The notes beneath the pieces are model-generated. The model ran no database searches. It had not been told where the DNA came from and was given only the letters and a program-made list of their open reading frames with translations. From NCBI GenBank assembly GCA_903904835.1, contig CAIVEI010000054.1, forward strand, positions 23,408 through 87,407: a stretch of 64,000 nt of DNA, in the 5' to 3' direction. Each line of letters starts with the position of its first letter. Position 1 is the stretch's first letter. This document shows, in pieces, positions 9,563 to 18,300 of the stretch. Both the position numbers and the translations under genes were made by a program. This DNA comes from an uncultured Schlesneria sp. (GTDB lineage Bacteria > Planctomycetota > Planctomycetia > Planctomycetales > Planctomycetaceae).

Positions 9563-10501
9563 TCACTGAGGGTACGGACCAAGAAACTTGTCGCCGTTGA
9601 AGTGAATCATATGATCGGGGAAGTCGGCAATCCAAACCTCGGATTCCCAGACAATCTCCGTCGCATATTTTTTGAAACCGGCGAAATTCATGAATGCCGT
9701 TACATAGACGCGTGACGAGGGACATTTTTTCAATGCGGCCTCAAGTTCCGCGTGGCGTTTCGGTGAAACGGGACCGTGTGAGGTGACCGCTTCGATCAGA
9801 AATAGCCAGTTTCTCGTTTCGTCGTACAGCACGATGTCTGGAAGTTTGTCGTGGTTCATGTCAGGAATATTCAATTCCTTCAGACGTTTTTCATCGAGAA
9901 TCAGTTGTTTCGCTGCTGTGTCACCGACGTACAACAGAATTGCGGCGGGCGCAAATCGAGGGGCGAATTCCTCAATGATCAAACGCTGGAGTTCATTGTG
10001 AGCACCAGGCGAAAGTTCATATTTTGATCCGTCGATCAATGTGACTGGAATTTTGGTTAAACGTCGTTCACGCGCGTACTTGGAAGCGAGAGTGGCATGA
10101 CGCCCGATGAATGCGTTGCATTTCTTTGTGAAATTCTTCCTGCCGAAGCAGCGAAGGATCTCAGCAGCTTCCGCGGTAAGCTGGTAAACGGTGTCGCCGC
10201 TATTCGTTGGTCGTTTAGGATCATCTGAATTGCGATCAACCAGGCGGGCTTGTTCAAACTGATGGATTGTCTGGCGGCGAATCGTTTCTCGGCTATTGGC
10301 GGCATAGTCCTTGTCGTAATGAAGCCGCATCCAAGCCATGATGTCCCAAATGCGAAGTAACGGTCGCGCTGCTTCTGCCCATCCGTCATCCTCTTTCAAC
10401 CCAGCCAAGGCAATCAATGTCAGAATTGACCGCTCATTCTGCTGTTGCTTCGGCAGACCGAGGCTCTTGAGAATCTCAAGACCGTCCTCACGTTTGCTCA
10501 T
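9563..10501 (-). CDS. Type II restriction endonuclease, PstI/BsuBI family
   Basis: 312 residues, close to the usual length of PstI-type enzymes. The C-terminal catalytic half is recognisable: a helix around LSPGAHNELQ, then LYVGDTA, then the PD-(D/E)XK-like core PDIVLYDE near residue 220 and LIEAVTSHGPVSPKRH near 235-250. The EAVTSHG segment is characteristic of the BsuBI/PstI family and replaces the usual ExK. The N-terminal half would be the DNA-recognition and dimerisation domain. The ATG overlaps the methyltransferase stop codon by four bases (ATGA), so the two genes are translationally coupled with methylase first. By family, recognition of CTGCAG is inferred, not shown. Confidence 0.88.
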   Translation of the reverse strand: MSKREDGLEILKSLGLPKQQQNERSILTLIALAGLKEDDGWAEAARPLLRIWDIMAWMRLHYDKDYAANSRETIRRQTIHQFEQARLVDRNSDDPKRPTNSGDTVYQLTAEAAEILRCFGRKNFTKKCNAFIGRHATLASKYARERRLTKIPVTLIDGSKYELSPGAHNELQRLIIEEFAPRFAPAAILLYVGDTAAKQLILDEKRLKELNIPDMNHDKLPDIVLYDETRNWLFLIEAVTSHGPVSPKRHAELEAALKKCPSSRVYVTAFMNFAGFKKYATEIVWESEVWIADFPDHMIHFNGDKFLGPYPQ

Positions 10502-12051
10502 GCGGCCACCCCGATCAGTTGATCGAGAAGTGCGGTCGGTATTCCCATTACGTCACCAACAACTTTTTCGACGGTGACAAGGTCTTTCGTTTCGAATTTT
10601 TGAATTCGTTCGCCAATCTGAATCAGCGAATCGATATCAGGGACGGGCATTCCGCGAATTTCCGTCGCATTCACTTGAGTATTCCCGCTGATTGCGCGGA
10701 AATAACGATCGACGATCGACGAGTTAAAATATGCAGCCAGCCCGAAGGCTTCATCTGGAGATAATTCGGAACCGTTCCGGTAGACATAATTCAGATGGTT
10801 CTCTAACCCAACCCATTCCGAGTAACAATCGGCTTCAGTGACAATACCCGCGACAAGTCGCCGCTTCTCTTCTTTGGCGGTGAACCGCTTCAGAAGAACA
10901 TAGTTCTTCGCCGGCACGAGCAGTCGCTTGGATTCGTTACTGACTTCGATATGAAGCGGCTTTCCGTTCTTGGGGGGAAACTGGGTCACAAATGGACGAA
11001 CATTGTGCATCCATAAAAGTGGTGCGGTATCCGAACCGCGTTCGTTTCTGAGAAATTCCGTGGCACGAAAAGTGACGACCGGTCCCGTTGAGATGGCGTA
11101 CCCGATCGAACGAAATCGATTGGTCAGGCTGTCGATCCTTTCAACGATTTCGTTTTCGATATTGCTCGTCGCGACTCGAACGATGTGGTCTCCGTTTCCA
11201 TTGTCAATAATTCTGTCATACGGAATAAGACTACGCTCAACCTGCGCGAAATCACGTCCTTTGCTCGTCGAAAGGATGACACCACTTGTTTCGCCACCCT
11301 TTTGCGCTTTGAGGATCACATTCTCCTGAAGCACTTCATCATCTTTGAAAGCATCCGTTCGGGACTCAAAAATGTGAATCTGACGAGCTGCGAGCCGGTC
11401 GAAAAACCACTTTCGAAACCGTTTAAAGTACGGCCCGTTAAAGTAGCTTCGCGGCGTGATCGCTACCATTTCACCGCCGGGAAGCAGCAAGTCTGCGGCG
11501 ACCGCCATAAACAGCGCATAGATGTTCGGCTGGCCGTGTATCACATGCGTCATTGCCTGGGCATGTACCGAGTCTTTTCTCAATTTGAAGTACGGCGGAT
11601 TCAATATCGCGACATCGAACGATGGTTCTGGCCCACATTGGAAAAGGTCCTTCTGAGTATTCTCCAGAATAAAATCAGCCGTTCGAATCACAAATTCCAT
11701 TGTGTGGCCGCCAACTTCAAGCGACTTTTGACAATTCTCCATTGTCCGTTCGAGCAGCGGGATGAGGTTTGGGTCGTTCTCCCATAGCTCGAAACTCAGC
11801 CGAAAAGCCGATTTTTGTTGAAGAATACGTTGGCAAATGGCAGCGGAAAGCGTTCCGACACCTGCACCCGCGTCGAGAACCCGGACTGGCTTCTTGTGTG
11901 ATTTTTCGAACGCTCCAAGCATTGCCGCCATTGCCTGCGCAATGACAGGCGGCGTGCCAAAGTGGCCCCGTTTTTTTCGCTCGTCCGCCGATGTCAGCGT
12001 GTCAAAGCACCGTTGCTGCACGGCGGCAAATTCAATGAGGTCCGCAGTCAT
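10498..12051 (-). CDS. Type II N6-adenine DNA methyltransferase, M.PstI-like
   Basis: 517 residues, matching the length of PstI/BsuBI methylases. Motif I (AdoMet binding) is VRVLDAGAGVG at residues 56-66 and motif IV (catalytic) is NPPY at 151-154. This order defines gamma-class N6-adenine methyltransferases. The C-terminal half is the target-recognition region. It protects host DNA from the downstream endonuclease, whose start it overlaps by four bases. The gene precedes the nuclease in the operon, which favours methylation before cutting. A 68-codon open frame upstream ends in an ATGA overlap with this start. The pair lies between two identical 80-bp repeats, suggesting acquisition by transfer. 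Confidence 0.9.
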   Translation of the reverse strand: MTADLIEFAAVQQRCFDTLTSADERKKRGHFGTPPVIAQAMAAMLGAFEKSHKKPVRVLDAGAGVGTLSAAICQRILQQKSAFRLSFELWENDPNLIPLLERTMENCQKSLEVGGHTMEFVIRTADFILENTQKDLFQCGPEPSFDVAILNPPYFKLRKDSVHAQAMTHVIHGQPNIYALFMAVAADLLLPGGEMVAITPRSYFNGPYFKRFRKWFFDRLAARQIHIFESRTDAFKDDEVLQENVILKAQKGGETSGVILSTSKGRDFAQVERSLIPYDRIIDNGNGDHIVRVATSNIENEIVERIDSLTNRFRSIGYAISTGPVVTFRATEFLRNERGSDTAPLLWMHNVRPFVTQFPPKNGKPLHIEVSNESKRLLVPAKNYVLLKRFTAKEEKRRLVAGIVTEADCYSEWVGLENHLNYVYRNGSELSPDEAFGLAAYFNSSIVDRYFRAISGNTQVNATEIRGMPVPDIDSLIQIGERIQKFETKDLVTVEKVVGDVMGIPTALLDQLIGVAA

Positions 12052-12254
12052 CGAGTCCCATTCAGTTCAAACGTGGAACTTAGCTCCAATATTGCTAACC
12101 CTGATTCCGTCAATATGGATGGTATGTCAATGGGACGTTTCAAGAAAGTCGGCACCGTCGAGGGAAGACGGGACCATGGGACTTCCCGCAGCCGAATTCC
12201 ATAAATGCAAATCCAATCAGTATTCAGTGAAACAAAAATATTCCTCTGTTTCAA
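12048..12254 (-). CDS. Possible 68-residue leader or small protein upstream of the methylase
   Basis: A 68-codon frame begins with TTG and ends with a TGA that overlaps the methylase ATG as ATGA. It has no helix-turn-helix, so it does not look like a standard R-M controller protein, and there is no recognisable family. The overlap is the only argument that it is real; it could equally be chance. Confidence 0.2.
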   Translation of the reverse strand: MKQRNIFVSLNTDWICIYGIRLREVPWSRLPSTVPTFLKRPIDIPSILTESGLAILELSSTFELNGTR

Positions 12255-12335
12255 GTAAACCCCGATTGAATATCAGAACGACAATTGAGTAGCGTGGACT
12301 GATTTGCGAATTCGCGAAGCGATGCTTCGAAGATT

Positions 12336-12422
12336 CTCGTTACCAAGCGGGAGCTTGGTAACGAGTCAAGGCGACGTGCGTCAGGCTTGGGAAACGGTGG
12401 TCCCTGACATAAGATGCGTTTG
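12336..12422. repeat. Direct repeat copy B, right flank of R-M cassette, with 13-bp hairpin
   Basis: Positions 12343-12422 are identical to 9472-9551. In this copy the left palindrome is perfect: arms 12336-12348 and 12353-12365 pair over 13 bp around a GGGA loop. In copy A the outer part of the same stem is disrupted by a mismatch. The repeat ends 42 bases before the start codon of the next gene, so it forms most of that gene's immediate upstream region. It resembles REP/MITE-type units in length and in having paired palindromes. Confidence 0.9.
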
Positions 12423-12464
12423 GCGGCTTGGAGGCTGTTGAATCACATCGTAAAAGGGATGCCG

Positions 12465-13568
12465 ATGACGAACGTGTTGCTTTTGGGCGCGGGGACGATC
12501 GGGCGGATGATCGCGACCCTGCTGGTTCAGTCGGGAGATTACGTTGTCCGAATCGCTGATTCTGACGCCGAAGCCTTGCGACGACTGCACGCCAGATTTG
12601 GGGTCGAGACCGTTGTTCTTGATGCCGCCAATGAAGCTCAATTGATGTCGGCGATGACCGGCGTTCAAGCGGTGATTTCTGCATTAACATTCAGCTTGAA
12701 CCCGACTGTCGCTCGCGTCGCTCTGGCTGCCGGCGTCAGCTATTTCGATCTGACTGAAGACGTTGCCACGACTGCTGCGGTTCGCGAGTTGGCGGCAACT
12801 GCCAGAATTGGTCAAATCTTTATGCCGCAATGCGGACTGGCACCTGGATTCGTGGGGATCGCTGCCAATCATCTGGCAAAAAAATTTGATACCCTCGACT
12901 CGTTATTACTGCGGGTTGGCGCGTTGCCCGAGTTTCCCACGAATTCATTGAAGTACAATCTCACCTGGTCGACCGATGGCCTGATCAACGAATACTGCAA
13001 TCCGTGTGACGTCATTCATCAGGGAAAGCGGCAAGACTGCTGGCCCCTGGAAGGGTTGGAACACCTCTCCATTGATGGAGTCGAATACGAAGCATTTTCG
13101 ACTTCCGGAGGATTGGGAACGCTTTGCGAGACGTTTGACGGTCACTTGCGCGAAATGAATTACAAGACGGTGCGCTATATTGGTCACCGGGACCGGATGT
13201 TATTTTTGCTTGATGAACTTCGATTACGCGAACGACGCGAGCTGTTGAAAGAGATTCTCGAAAACGCCTTGCCGCGAACATTGCAGGACGTGGTGGTTGT
13301 TTTTTGTACCGCGACCGGGCAGCGAGATGGTCAGATGGTCCAGTTGTGGGATGCTCGCAAGGTTTATCACCAGACTCATGGCGACGAAGTCTGGAGCGCC
13401 ATTCAGATCACGACAGCAGCGTCGATTTGTGCGGTGCTCGACCTGCATGTCAACGGACAACTGCCGAACACCGGTTTTGTCCGGCAGGAACAGGTAGACT
13501 TCGATGGTTTCCTCGCCAACCGATTTGGAAAACATTACGTTTCATCCGACGTGAAGTTTCACGTCTAG
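12465..13568 (+). CDS. Saccharopine dehydrogenase-family oxidoreductase
   Basis: 367 residues from the ATG at 12465, six bases after AAAAGGG; an ATG two codons earlier is the alternative. The N terminus is a Rossmann fold with GAGTIG at residues 8-13 and an acidic residue after the second strand (ADSD). The C-terminal part resembles the saccharopine-dehydrogenase/carboxynorspermidine-synthase C-terminal domain, with a GLAPGF segment near residue 127. The family catalyses NAD(P)-dependent reductive condensations or their reverse on amino-acid-like substrates; the substrate here is not determinable. The upstream R-M cassette and its repeat may have displaced the native promoter. Confidence 0.8.
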   Translation: MTNVLLLGAGTIGRMIATLLVQSGDYVVRIADSDAEALRRLHARFGVETVVLDAANEAQLMSAMTGVQAVISALTFSLNPTVARVALAAGVSYFDLTEDVATTAAVRELAATARIGQIFMPQCGLAPGFVGIAANHLAKKFDTLDSLLLRVGALPEFPTNSLKYNLTWSTDGLINEYCNPCDVIHQGKRQDCWPLEGLEHLSIDGVEYEAFSTSGGLGTLCETFDGHLREMNYKTVRYIGHRDRMLFLLDELRLRERRELLKEILENALPRTLQDVVVVFCTATGQRDGQMVQLWDARKVYHQTHGDEVWSAIQITTAASICAVLDLHVNGQLPNTGFVRQEQVDFDGFLANRFGKHYVSSDVKFHV

Positions 13569-13601
13569 TGCCGCGTCACCGCAAAAAATGTGGGTACCAC
13601 C

Positions 13602-13686
13602 GGCGGCAGCTTTGTGCCGCCAGTAGCTTCGACTCGAATTGCCCGTAAAATCGAAGAGCACTGGCGAGCGAAGACGCATGCCAGTG
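13602..13686. repeat. Two short hairpins in the leader of the DUF1080 gene
   Basis: GGCGGCA (13602-13608) pairs perfectly with TGCCGCC (13615-13621) around a six-base loop. CACTGGC (13659-13665) pairs with GCCAGTG (13680-13686) around a 14-base loop. Neither is followed by a T tract, so they are not clear terminators. They could be small dispersed palindromes or leader RNA structure. Confidence 0.4.
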
Positions 13687-13778
13687 GCACACAACCTCAC
13701 ATTGAAGCGTTGACGGAATACCAGCTCCGGAAATTTTTTGCCCGTATTCCAGTGATCCCAGAAATCAGGAGACGAATC

Positions 13779-14519
13779 ATGCAGCGACTGAATGACTACA
13801 GGAATGTATTTACTCTTCCTCGAATCGCTTTTCTGGCGTTCGGATTTGCGACCGTAGTCATCGGTTTTTTACCGATCTCGGCCGATGAAAAGCCTGCGGC
13901 AAACGATCCCGCCTGGAAATCTCTGTTTGATGGAAAGACATTAAAGAACTGGAAATCTTCCGATTTCGGTGGGGAAGGCAAGGTTAGTGTCGAGGAGGGA
14001 ATGATCGTCCTGAATCAGGGGTCCGATATGACAGGGATCACCTGGACCGGAGAAGCCCTGCCGAAAATGAATTACGAAGTCTCTGTGATGGCGCAGCGAA
14101 TCGAAGGAAACGACTTCTTTTGTGGTATGACGTTTGAAATCAATGACGACCCATGCAGTTTGATTATCGGTGGATGGGGGGGAGGCATCGTGGGAATATC
14201 GAGCCTTGATGGTCTCGACGCAGCCAACAACGAAACGGCTCGATATGAGAGTTTTGAACCGGGCCAATGGTACAAGATTCGGTTACGAGTGACGGAAGCA
14301 GGCCTCCTGGCCTGGATCGACAACAAACAAGTGGTGGGTGTCTCAACTAAGGGAAAGAAGATTTCGATTCGAGCCGAAGTTGAATCGTCGCGTCCGTTCG
14401 GGATTTCCACTTACGCAACAATGGCCGGACTGAAAGAGATCAAGATTCGCAAGCTGACAGCAGAAGAGGCAAAAGCACCACTGACACCCGCAGACGATAA
14501 ACAGAAGAAGAACAAATAG
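13779..14519 (+). CDS. DUF1080 (3-keto-disaccharide hydrolase-like) secreted protein
   Basis: 246 residues from the ATG at 13779, six bases after AGGAGA; upstream in-frame starts would delay the signal sequence. A hydrophobic stretch at residues 15-34 ending in ISADE is a signal peptide. The body begins with WKSLFDGKTLKNW, the signature of DUF1080, followed by a beta-sandwich with Gly/Trp-rich strands (GGWGGGIVG) and a conserved WYKIRLRV strand. The domain has a concanavalin-like lectin/glucanase fold; members act on sugars, and some hydrolyse 3-keto disaccharides. Action here on a polysaccharide or its products is inference. A Lys/Asp-rich tail ends the protein. Confidence 0.85.
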   Translation: MQRLNDYRNVFTLPRIAFLAFGFATVVIGFLPISADEKPAANDPAWKSLFDGKTLKNWKSSDFGGEGKVSVEEGMIVLNQGSDMTGITWTGEALPKMNYEVSVMAQRIEGNDFFCGMTFEINDDPCSLIIGGWGGGIVGISSLDGLDAANNETARYESFEPGQWYKIRLRVTEAGLLAWIDNKQVVGVSTKGKKISIRAEVESSRPFGISTYATMAGLKEIKIRKLTAEEAKAPLTPADDKQKKNK

Positions 14520-14540
14520 TTGGCGCCCAACTCGGGCTTT

Positions 14541-14586
14541 CATCATAAGCCCCATAAGTCCTATGGGTCCCATATGTCCTATTCCA
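14541..14586. repeat. 9-bp periodic repeat (CCYATANGT units)
   Basis: Units of exactly nine bases run head to tail: CCCATAAGT (14551-14559), CCTATGGGT (14560-14568), CCCATATGT (14569-14577) and a degenerate CCTATTCCA, with a further degenerate unit before them. A related array is found at 40271-40350. Both start within about 30 bases of an upstream stop codon. Confidence 0.6.
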
Positions 14587-14611
14587 ATCCTGCTGTCTGA
14601 CACCATTCACC

Positions 14612-14652
14612 AAAAAATGCAGGCCTGGTCCCCTTGCGAGGACCAGGCCTGC
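14612..14652 (-). terminator. Strong intrinsic terminator on the minus strand
   Basis: GCAGGCCTGGTCC (14619-14631) pairs over 13 bp with GGACCAGGCCTGC (14640-14652) around an eight-base loop. Read on the minus strand the hairpin is followed immediately by ATTTTTT. On the plus strand no T tract follows. No minus-strand protein gene lies near enough to need it, so it most likely ends a non-coding RNA. Confidence 0.75.
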
Positions 14653-14897
14653 CGCTAAGCGTCATCGTCGGGATCGAAAGGGATCCTCGGGACGAGACAG
14701 TGGCCGTCTGTAGACAGCCCGTCGACTGCTGTCAGACGTTGCCACCTCGCTGGCGTTTACTGTCGGAATCCACTAGACCACCTCCCTTTCTTGAATTGAG
14801 CCACCCGCTTCGACTGGTCAGCCAGCACCAGCCACCTCACGGCTTGCAGGGTCCCGTCGCGTACGTTTCCGCGACCCACACTATGATCATTTCCAAG
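14612..14897 (-). ncRNA. Candidate structured non-coding RNA of about 285 nt, family unassigned
   Basis: Minus-strand transcription from the promoter at 14904-14931 to the terminator at 14612-14652 would give an RNA of about 285 nt. It has several compensable stems. SL1 covers 14696-14764: GTGGC/GCCAC, CGTCTG/CAGACG and ACAGC/GCTGT nested with small bulges. SL2 covers 14665-14695: TCGTC/GACGA enclosing GGATC/GATCC. A GTCGCG/CGCGAC hairpin lies near the 5' end (around 14850-14875). I looked for signatures of RNase P, tmRNA, SRP, 6S and the cobalamin riboswitch on both strands and did not find them. No convincing protein is encoded here. Whether it is related to the neighbouring ribonucleotide reductase is unknown. 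Confidence 0.4.
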
Positions 14898-14903
14898 ATT
14901 TCA

Positions 14904-14931
14904 ATGTTACGCAAGAGCGAAATGCCGTCAA
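14904..14931 (-). promoter_or_regulatory. Candidate sigma70 promoter for the minus-strand RNA
   Basis: On the minus strand TTGACG (complement of 14926-14931) is followed after 16 bases by TAACAT (complement of 14904-14909), a 4/6 match to the -10 consensus. Initiation would be near 14897. Its position just upstream of the structured segment supports it. Confidence 0.4.
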
Positions 14932-15126
14932 ATCGGCTTTTTTCGATAAGTTGTGATTCGCCGTTTTGTCACCTGATCACAAAGAGCTCTGTTTCGTTTC
15001 GGAAACCGAAGGTTTGAATCCGTCGTTAAGGAATTCATAATTTTTTCGCAAGAAAATAACTCAGTGTTCGACACCAACTTAGGCGAGTTTGGCAGGTCGA
15101 ATGTTTGACTTCGAAGAATCGTGCTG

Positions 15127-15257
15127 TTGACTTTCCGGGTTGTGATTTTTATTGTGGCGTTGTGGTGGCTGTCACCACATGTAGCGTCAAATTCATCTCA
15201 TAACCGCTACCTATTGTGTCGATAGATGTTGACAGCAGCCCCCCTTGTCTCTTAGAT
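15127..15257 (+). promoter_or_regulatory. Two possible promoters upstream of the ribonucleotide reductase
   Basis: TTGACT at 15127-15132 with TATTGT at 15150-15155 (17-base spacer) is one candidate. TTGACA at 15229-15234 with TTAGAT at 15252-15257 (17-base spacer) is a second, giving a leader of about 65 bases. A TGTGGTG/CACCACA hairpin (15161-15179) sits between them. I see no complete NrdR box pair. Confidence 0.35.
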
Positions 15258-15327
15258 CTGATGTTTCTTTACGCCTTCTGCCAGGCTGTGGCAGTCTTTA
15301 TGACCCCAGGATAAGCGAGGAGTGTGC

Positions 15328-18300
15328 ATGATGCACCAGTCCAATGGAATGACGTCTTCCGGTTCCACCGTGGCTTCAACGACTGCTCCGAACAGTTCAG
15401 GTCTTCCTGGGCGTTCGTTGCCTGAGATTCGCCCGATGTCTGTAATTCCCCGATTTTGCCCAGCCGATACAGATCCTTTCACAACGGTCGAATGGGATTA
15501 CCGCACGGCTGCGATTAAGGATGAAAACGGAAAGGTTCTTTTCGAACAGACGAACTGCGAAATTCCTTCTTCATGGACTCCACTTGCGACGAATGTCGTC
15601 GTGTCCAAGTATTTCTATGGTGAGCACGGAACTCCCGAGCGTGAAACGAGCGTAAAGCAGGTTATTCACCGGGTTGCTCGCACGATTGCCGACTGGGGTA
15701 TCGAGGGTGGTTATTTCGCCAGTCGCGAGGATGGCGAAAGCTTTTACCGCGATCTCGCCTGGATGTGTCTGCATCAATACGGGTCGTTCAACTCCCCCGT
15801 CTGGTTCAATGTCGGATTGTACCACCAGTATGGAGTGAAGGGGGCCAAGGGGAATTACCATTACAACCCGGCAACGCAAGTCGTTGAGCGACCTGAGACT
15901 TCATACGAGCTTCCCCAGGCATCCGCCTGTTTCATTCAAGCCGTCGACGACAATATGGAAGACATCATGCGGCTCGCGACCAGCGAAGCCATGCTGTTCA
16001 AGTTTGGTTCGGGAACGGGAACTGACCTGTCAACGATTCGCGGTTCGAAAGAAAAGCTGTCTGGCGGTGGAACACCATCGGGTCCACTTTCGTTTATGCG
16101 TGTTTACGATCAAATTGCCGCGGTCGTGAAATCGGGTGGCAAGACCCGTCGCGCCGCGAAAATGCAATCACTCAAGGATTGGCATCCTGATATTCTTGAA
16201 TTCATTCAATGCAAGAAAAAAGAAGAGAAAAAGGCTCGTGTTCTGATTGATAGCGGCGAATACGACGCGAACTTTAACGGCGAAGCTTATTCGTCGATCA
16301 TGTACCAGAACGCCAATCTTTCCGTCCGTTTGAGCGATGAGTTCATGCGGGCCGTCGAAGAAAACAAGAAGTGGAAGACTCGCTGGGTTACCGACCCAAA
16401 TAAGAATGGTCCTGAGTACGATGCCAAATTCATCCTTCGCCAGATGGCGGAAGGAGCCTGGTCGTGTGGCGATCCGGGTGTTCAGTACGATACGACCATC
16501 AACAAGTGGCACACTTGCCCCAACTCAGGTCGTATCAATGCTTCGAATCCCTGTTCGGAATATATGTTCCTCGACGACACCGCGTGCAACCTGTCCAGCT
16601 TGAACCTTCGCAAGTTTCAGCGACCGGACGGCGGTTTTGACGTGGAACGATTCCGTGCAGCAGCTTCGGTGTTTATCACTGCCCAGGAAATTCTGGTGGA
16701 CAACGCCAGCTATCCCACGCCAACGATTGCCAAGAACAGCCACCTGTATCGGCCGCTTGGTTTGGGTTACGCCAACCTCGGCAGCTTGCTGATGTCGATG
16801 GGGATTCCCTATGACAGTGACGCAGGTCGTGGAATCGCTGGCGCTCTCACGGCGCTTCTGACTGGTCAGGCCTATCTCACATCCAGCCGCATTGCCGGAT
16901 ACCTCGGCCCCTTCGCCGAGTATAAGGACAACGCCGAACCAATGCTGAGGGTCATGCGAATGCACCGCGATGCGGTCGATCGTATTGATTCGACATGTCC
17001 TGAATATTTGCGAAATGCCGCAGGCAAAGTTTGGGACGAGTGTGTTGATTCGGGTCGTCAGTTCGGATACCGAAACGCTCAAGCAACGGTGCTGGCTCCC
17101 ACCGGAACAATCGCATTCATGATGGACTGCGATACGACTGGAATCGAGCCTGACATCGCCTTGGTGAAGTACAAACAGTTGGCAGGTGGGGGAATGATGA
17201 AGATCGTCAACCGGACGGTCCCACTCGCGCTGCGAACCCTGGGTTATGACGCACCGGAAATCGATCGAATCGTCAAGCACATTGAAGAGACCGAGACGAT
17301 TGAGGGTGCGGCTGATTTGAAGCCCGAACACGTTGCCGTTTTTGACTGTGCGTTTAAGGCCAACAACGGAACACGGACGATTCACTGGAAGGCGCACGTG
17401 AAAATGATGGCTGCCGCCCAGCCATTCCTTTCGGGCGCTATCTCGAAAACGGTCAACATGCCGTCTGACAGCACGGTTGACGATATTGAGAAGGCTTACT
17501 TCGAAGGCTGGCGTCTCGGACTGAAGGCACTCGCGATTTATCGCGACGGTTCAAAGCAAAGCCAGCCGTTGTCAACGACCAAAGAAGGGGATCGCAAGAA
17601 GGGTGGTGCCGCCGGCGATCGACCAGCTCGACGTCGACTTCCTGCAACGCGCAATTCGTTGACACACAAATTCTCGGTTGGTGGCCACGAAGGGTATATC
17701 ACTGTCGGCTTGTTCGAGGATGGGACTCCCGGCGAGTTATTCATCAGCATGGCGAAAGAAGGGAGCACCATCGGTGGGCTGATGGACGTCATCGGGACCG
17801 AAACCTCGATGGGCCTTCAATATGGGGTTCCTCTGGAAGTCCTGGTCGAAAAGTTCTCACATTCGCGGTTCGAGCCAAGCGGCTGGACGCCGAATCCAGA
17901 CATTCCCAATGCCAAGAGTATTGTCGACTATATCTTCCGCTGGCTTGGTATTCAGTTCTTGCCAGGTTTTCGCGAAGCGAACACACCGAAACGACCTGAA
18001 GCCAATGTTTTTGGTGACAGTGAGGATGTCGCGGAAAGCCATCGATCGGCCGAAGTCGCTTCGACGAAGGCGATGCCTGCGACTTCGGCCCCTGCGACGA
18101 ATGGTCATACAAATGGCAGCCATACGACCAATGGCCACAACGGAAATGGTCATGCGACCAATGGTCACGCAACTAATGGACATGGGACGAACGGACATGC
18201 GAATGGAAAGACGCCAGTCGCTGTGTTGCAGCGAATGACTTCTTCGCTCAAGACACTGCAACCGGCGGTGACCGCTGCTGAATCGGCTGCGAGTCGAAAT

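Noticed and set aside
9472..12422. Integron attC-like sites flanking the R-M genes
   Set aside because: The repeats lack the RYYYAAC/GTTRRRY core sites and the genes run against the expected cassette direction; a plain direct repeat is the better description.
14924..14943. GCCG-CGGC stem followed by six T on the plus strand, a possible terminator
   Set aside because: The stem is only four base pairs and the T run coincides with the minus-strand promoter area; too weak to list.
14634..15017. A 127-codon plus-strand frame upstream of the ribonucleotide reductase
   Set aside because: It has no RBS, no family resemblance and runs through the terminator hairpin and stem-loops; composition is unlike the neighbouring genes.
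15001..15030. GGTTTGAATCC, like a tRNA T-loop
   Set aside because: The flanking stem does not pair and no acceptor or anticodon arm fits upstream.
14660..15320. Cobalamin riboswitch in front of the B12-dependent reductase
   Set aside because: I looked for the B12-box and adjacent conserved pairs and found no match on the plus strand.
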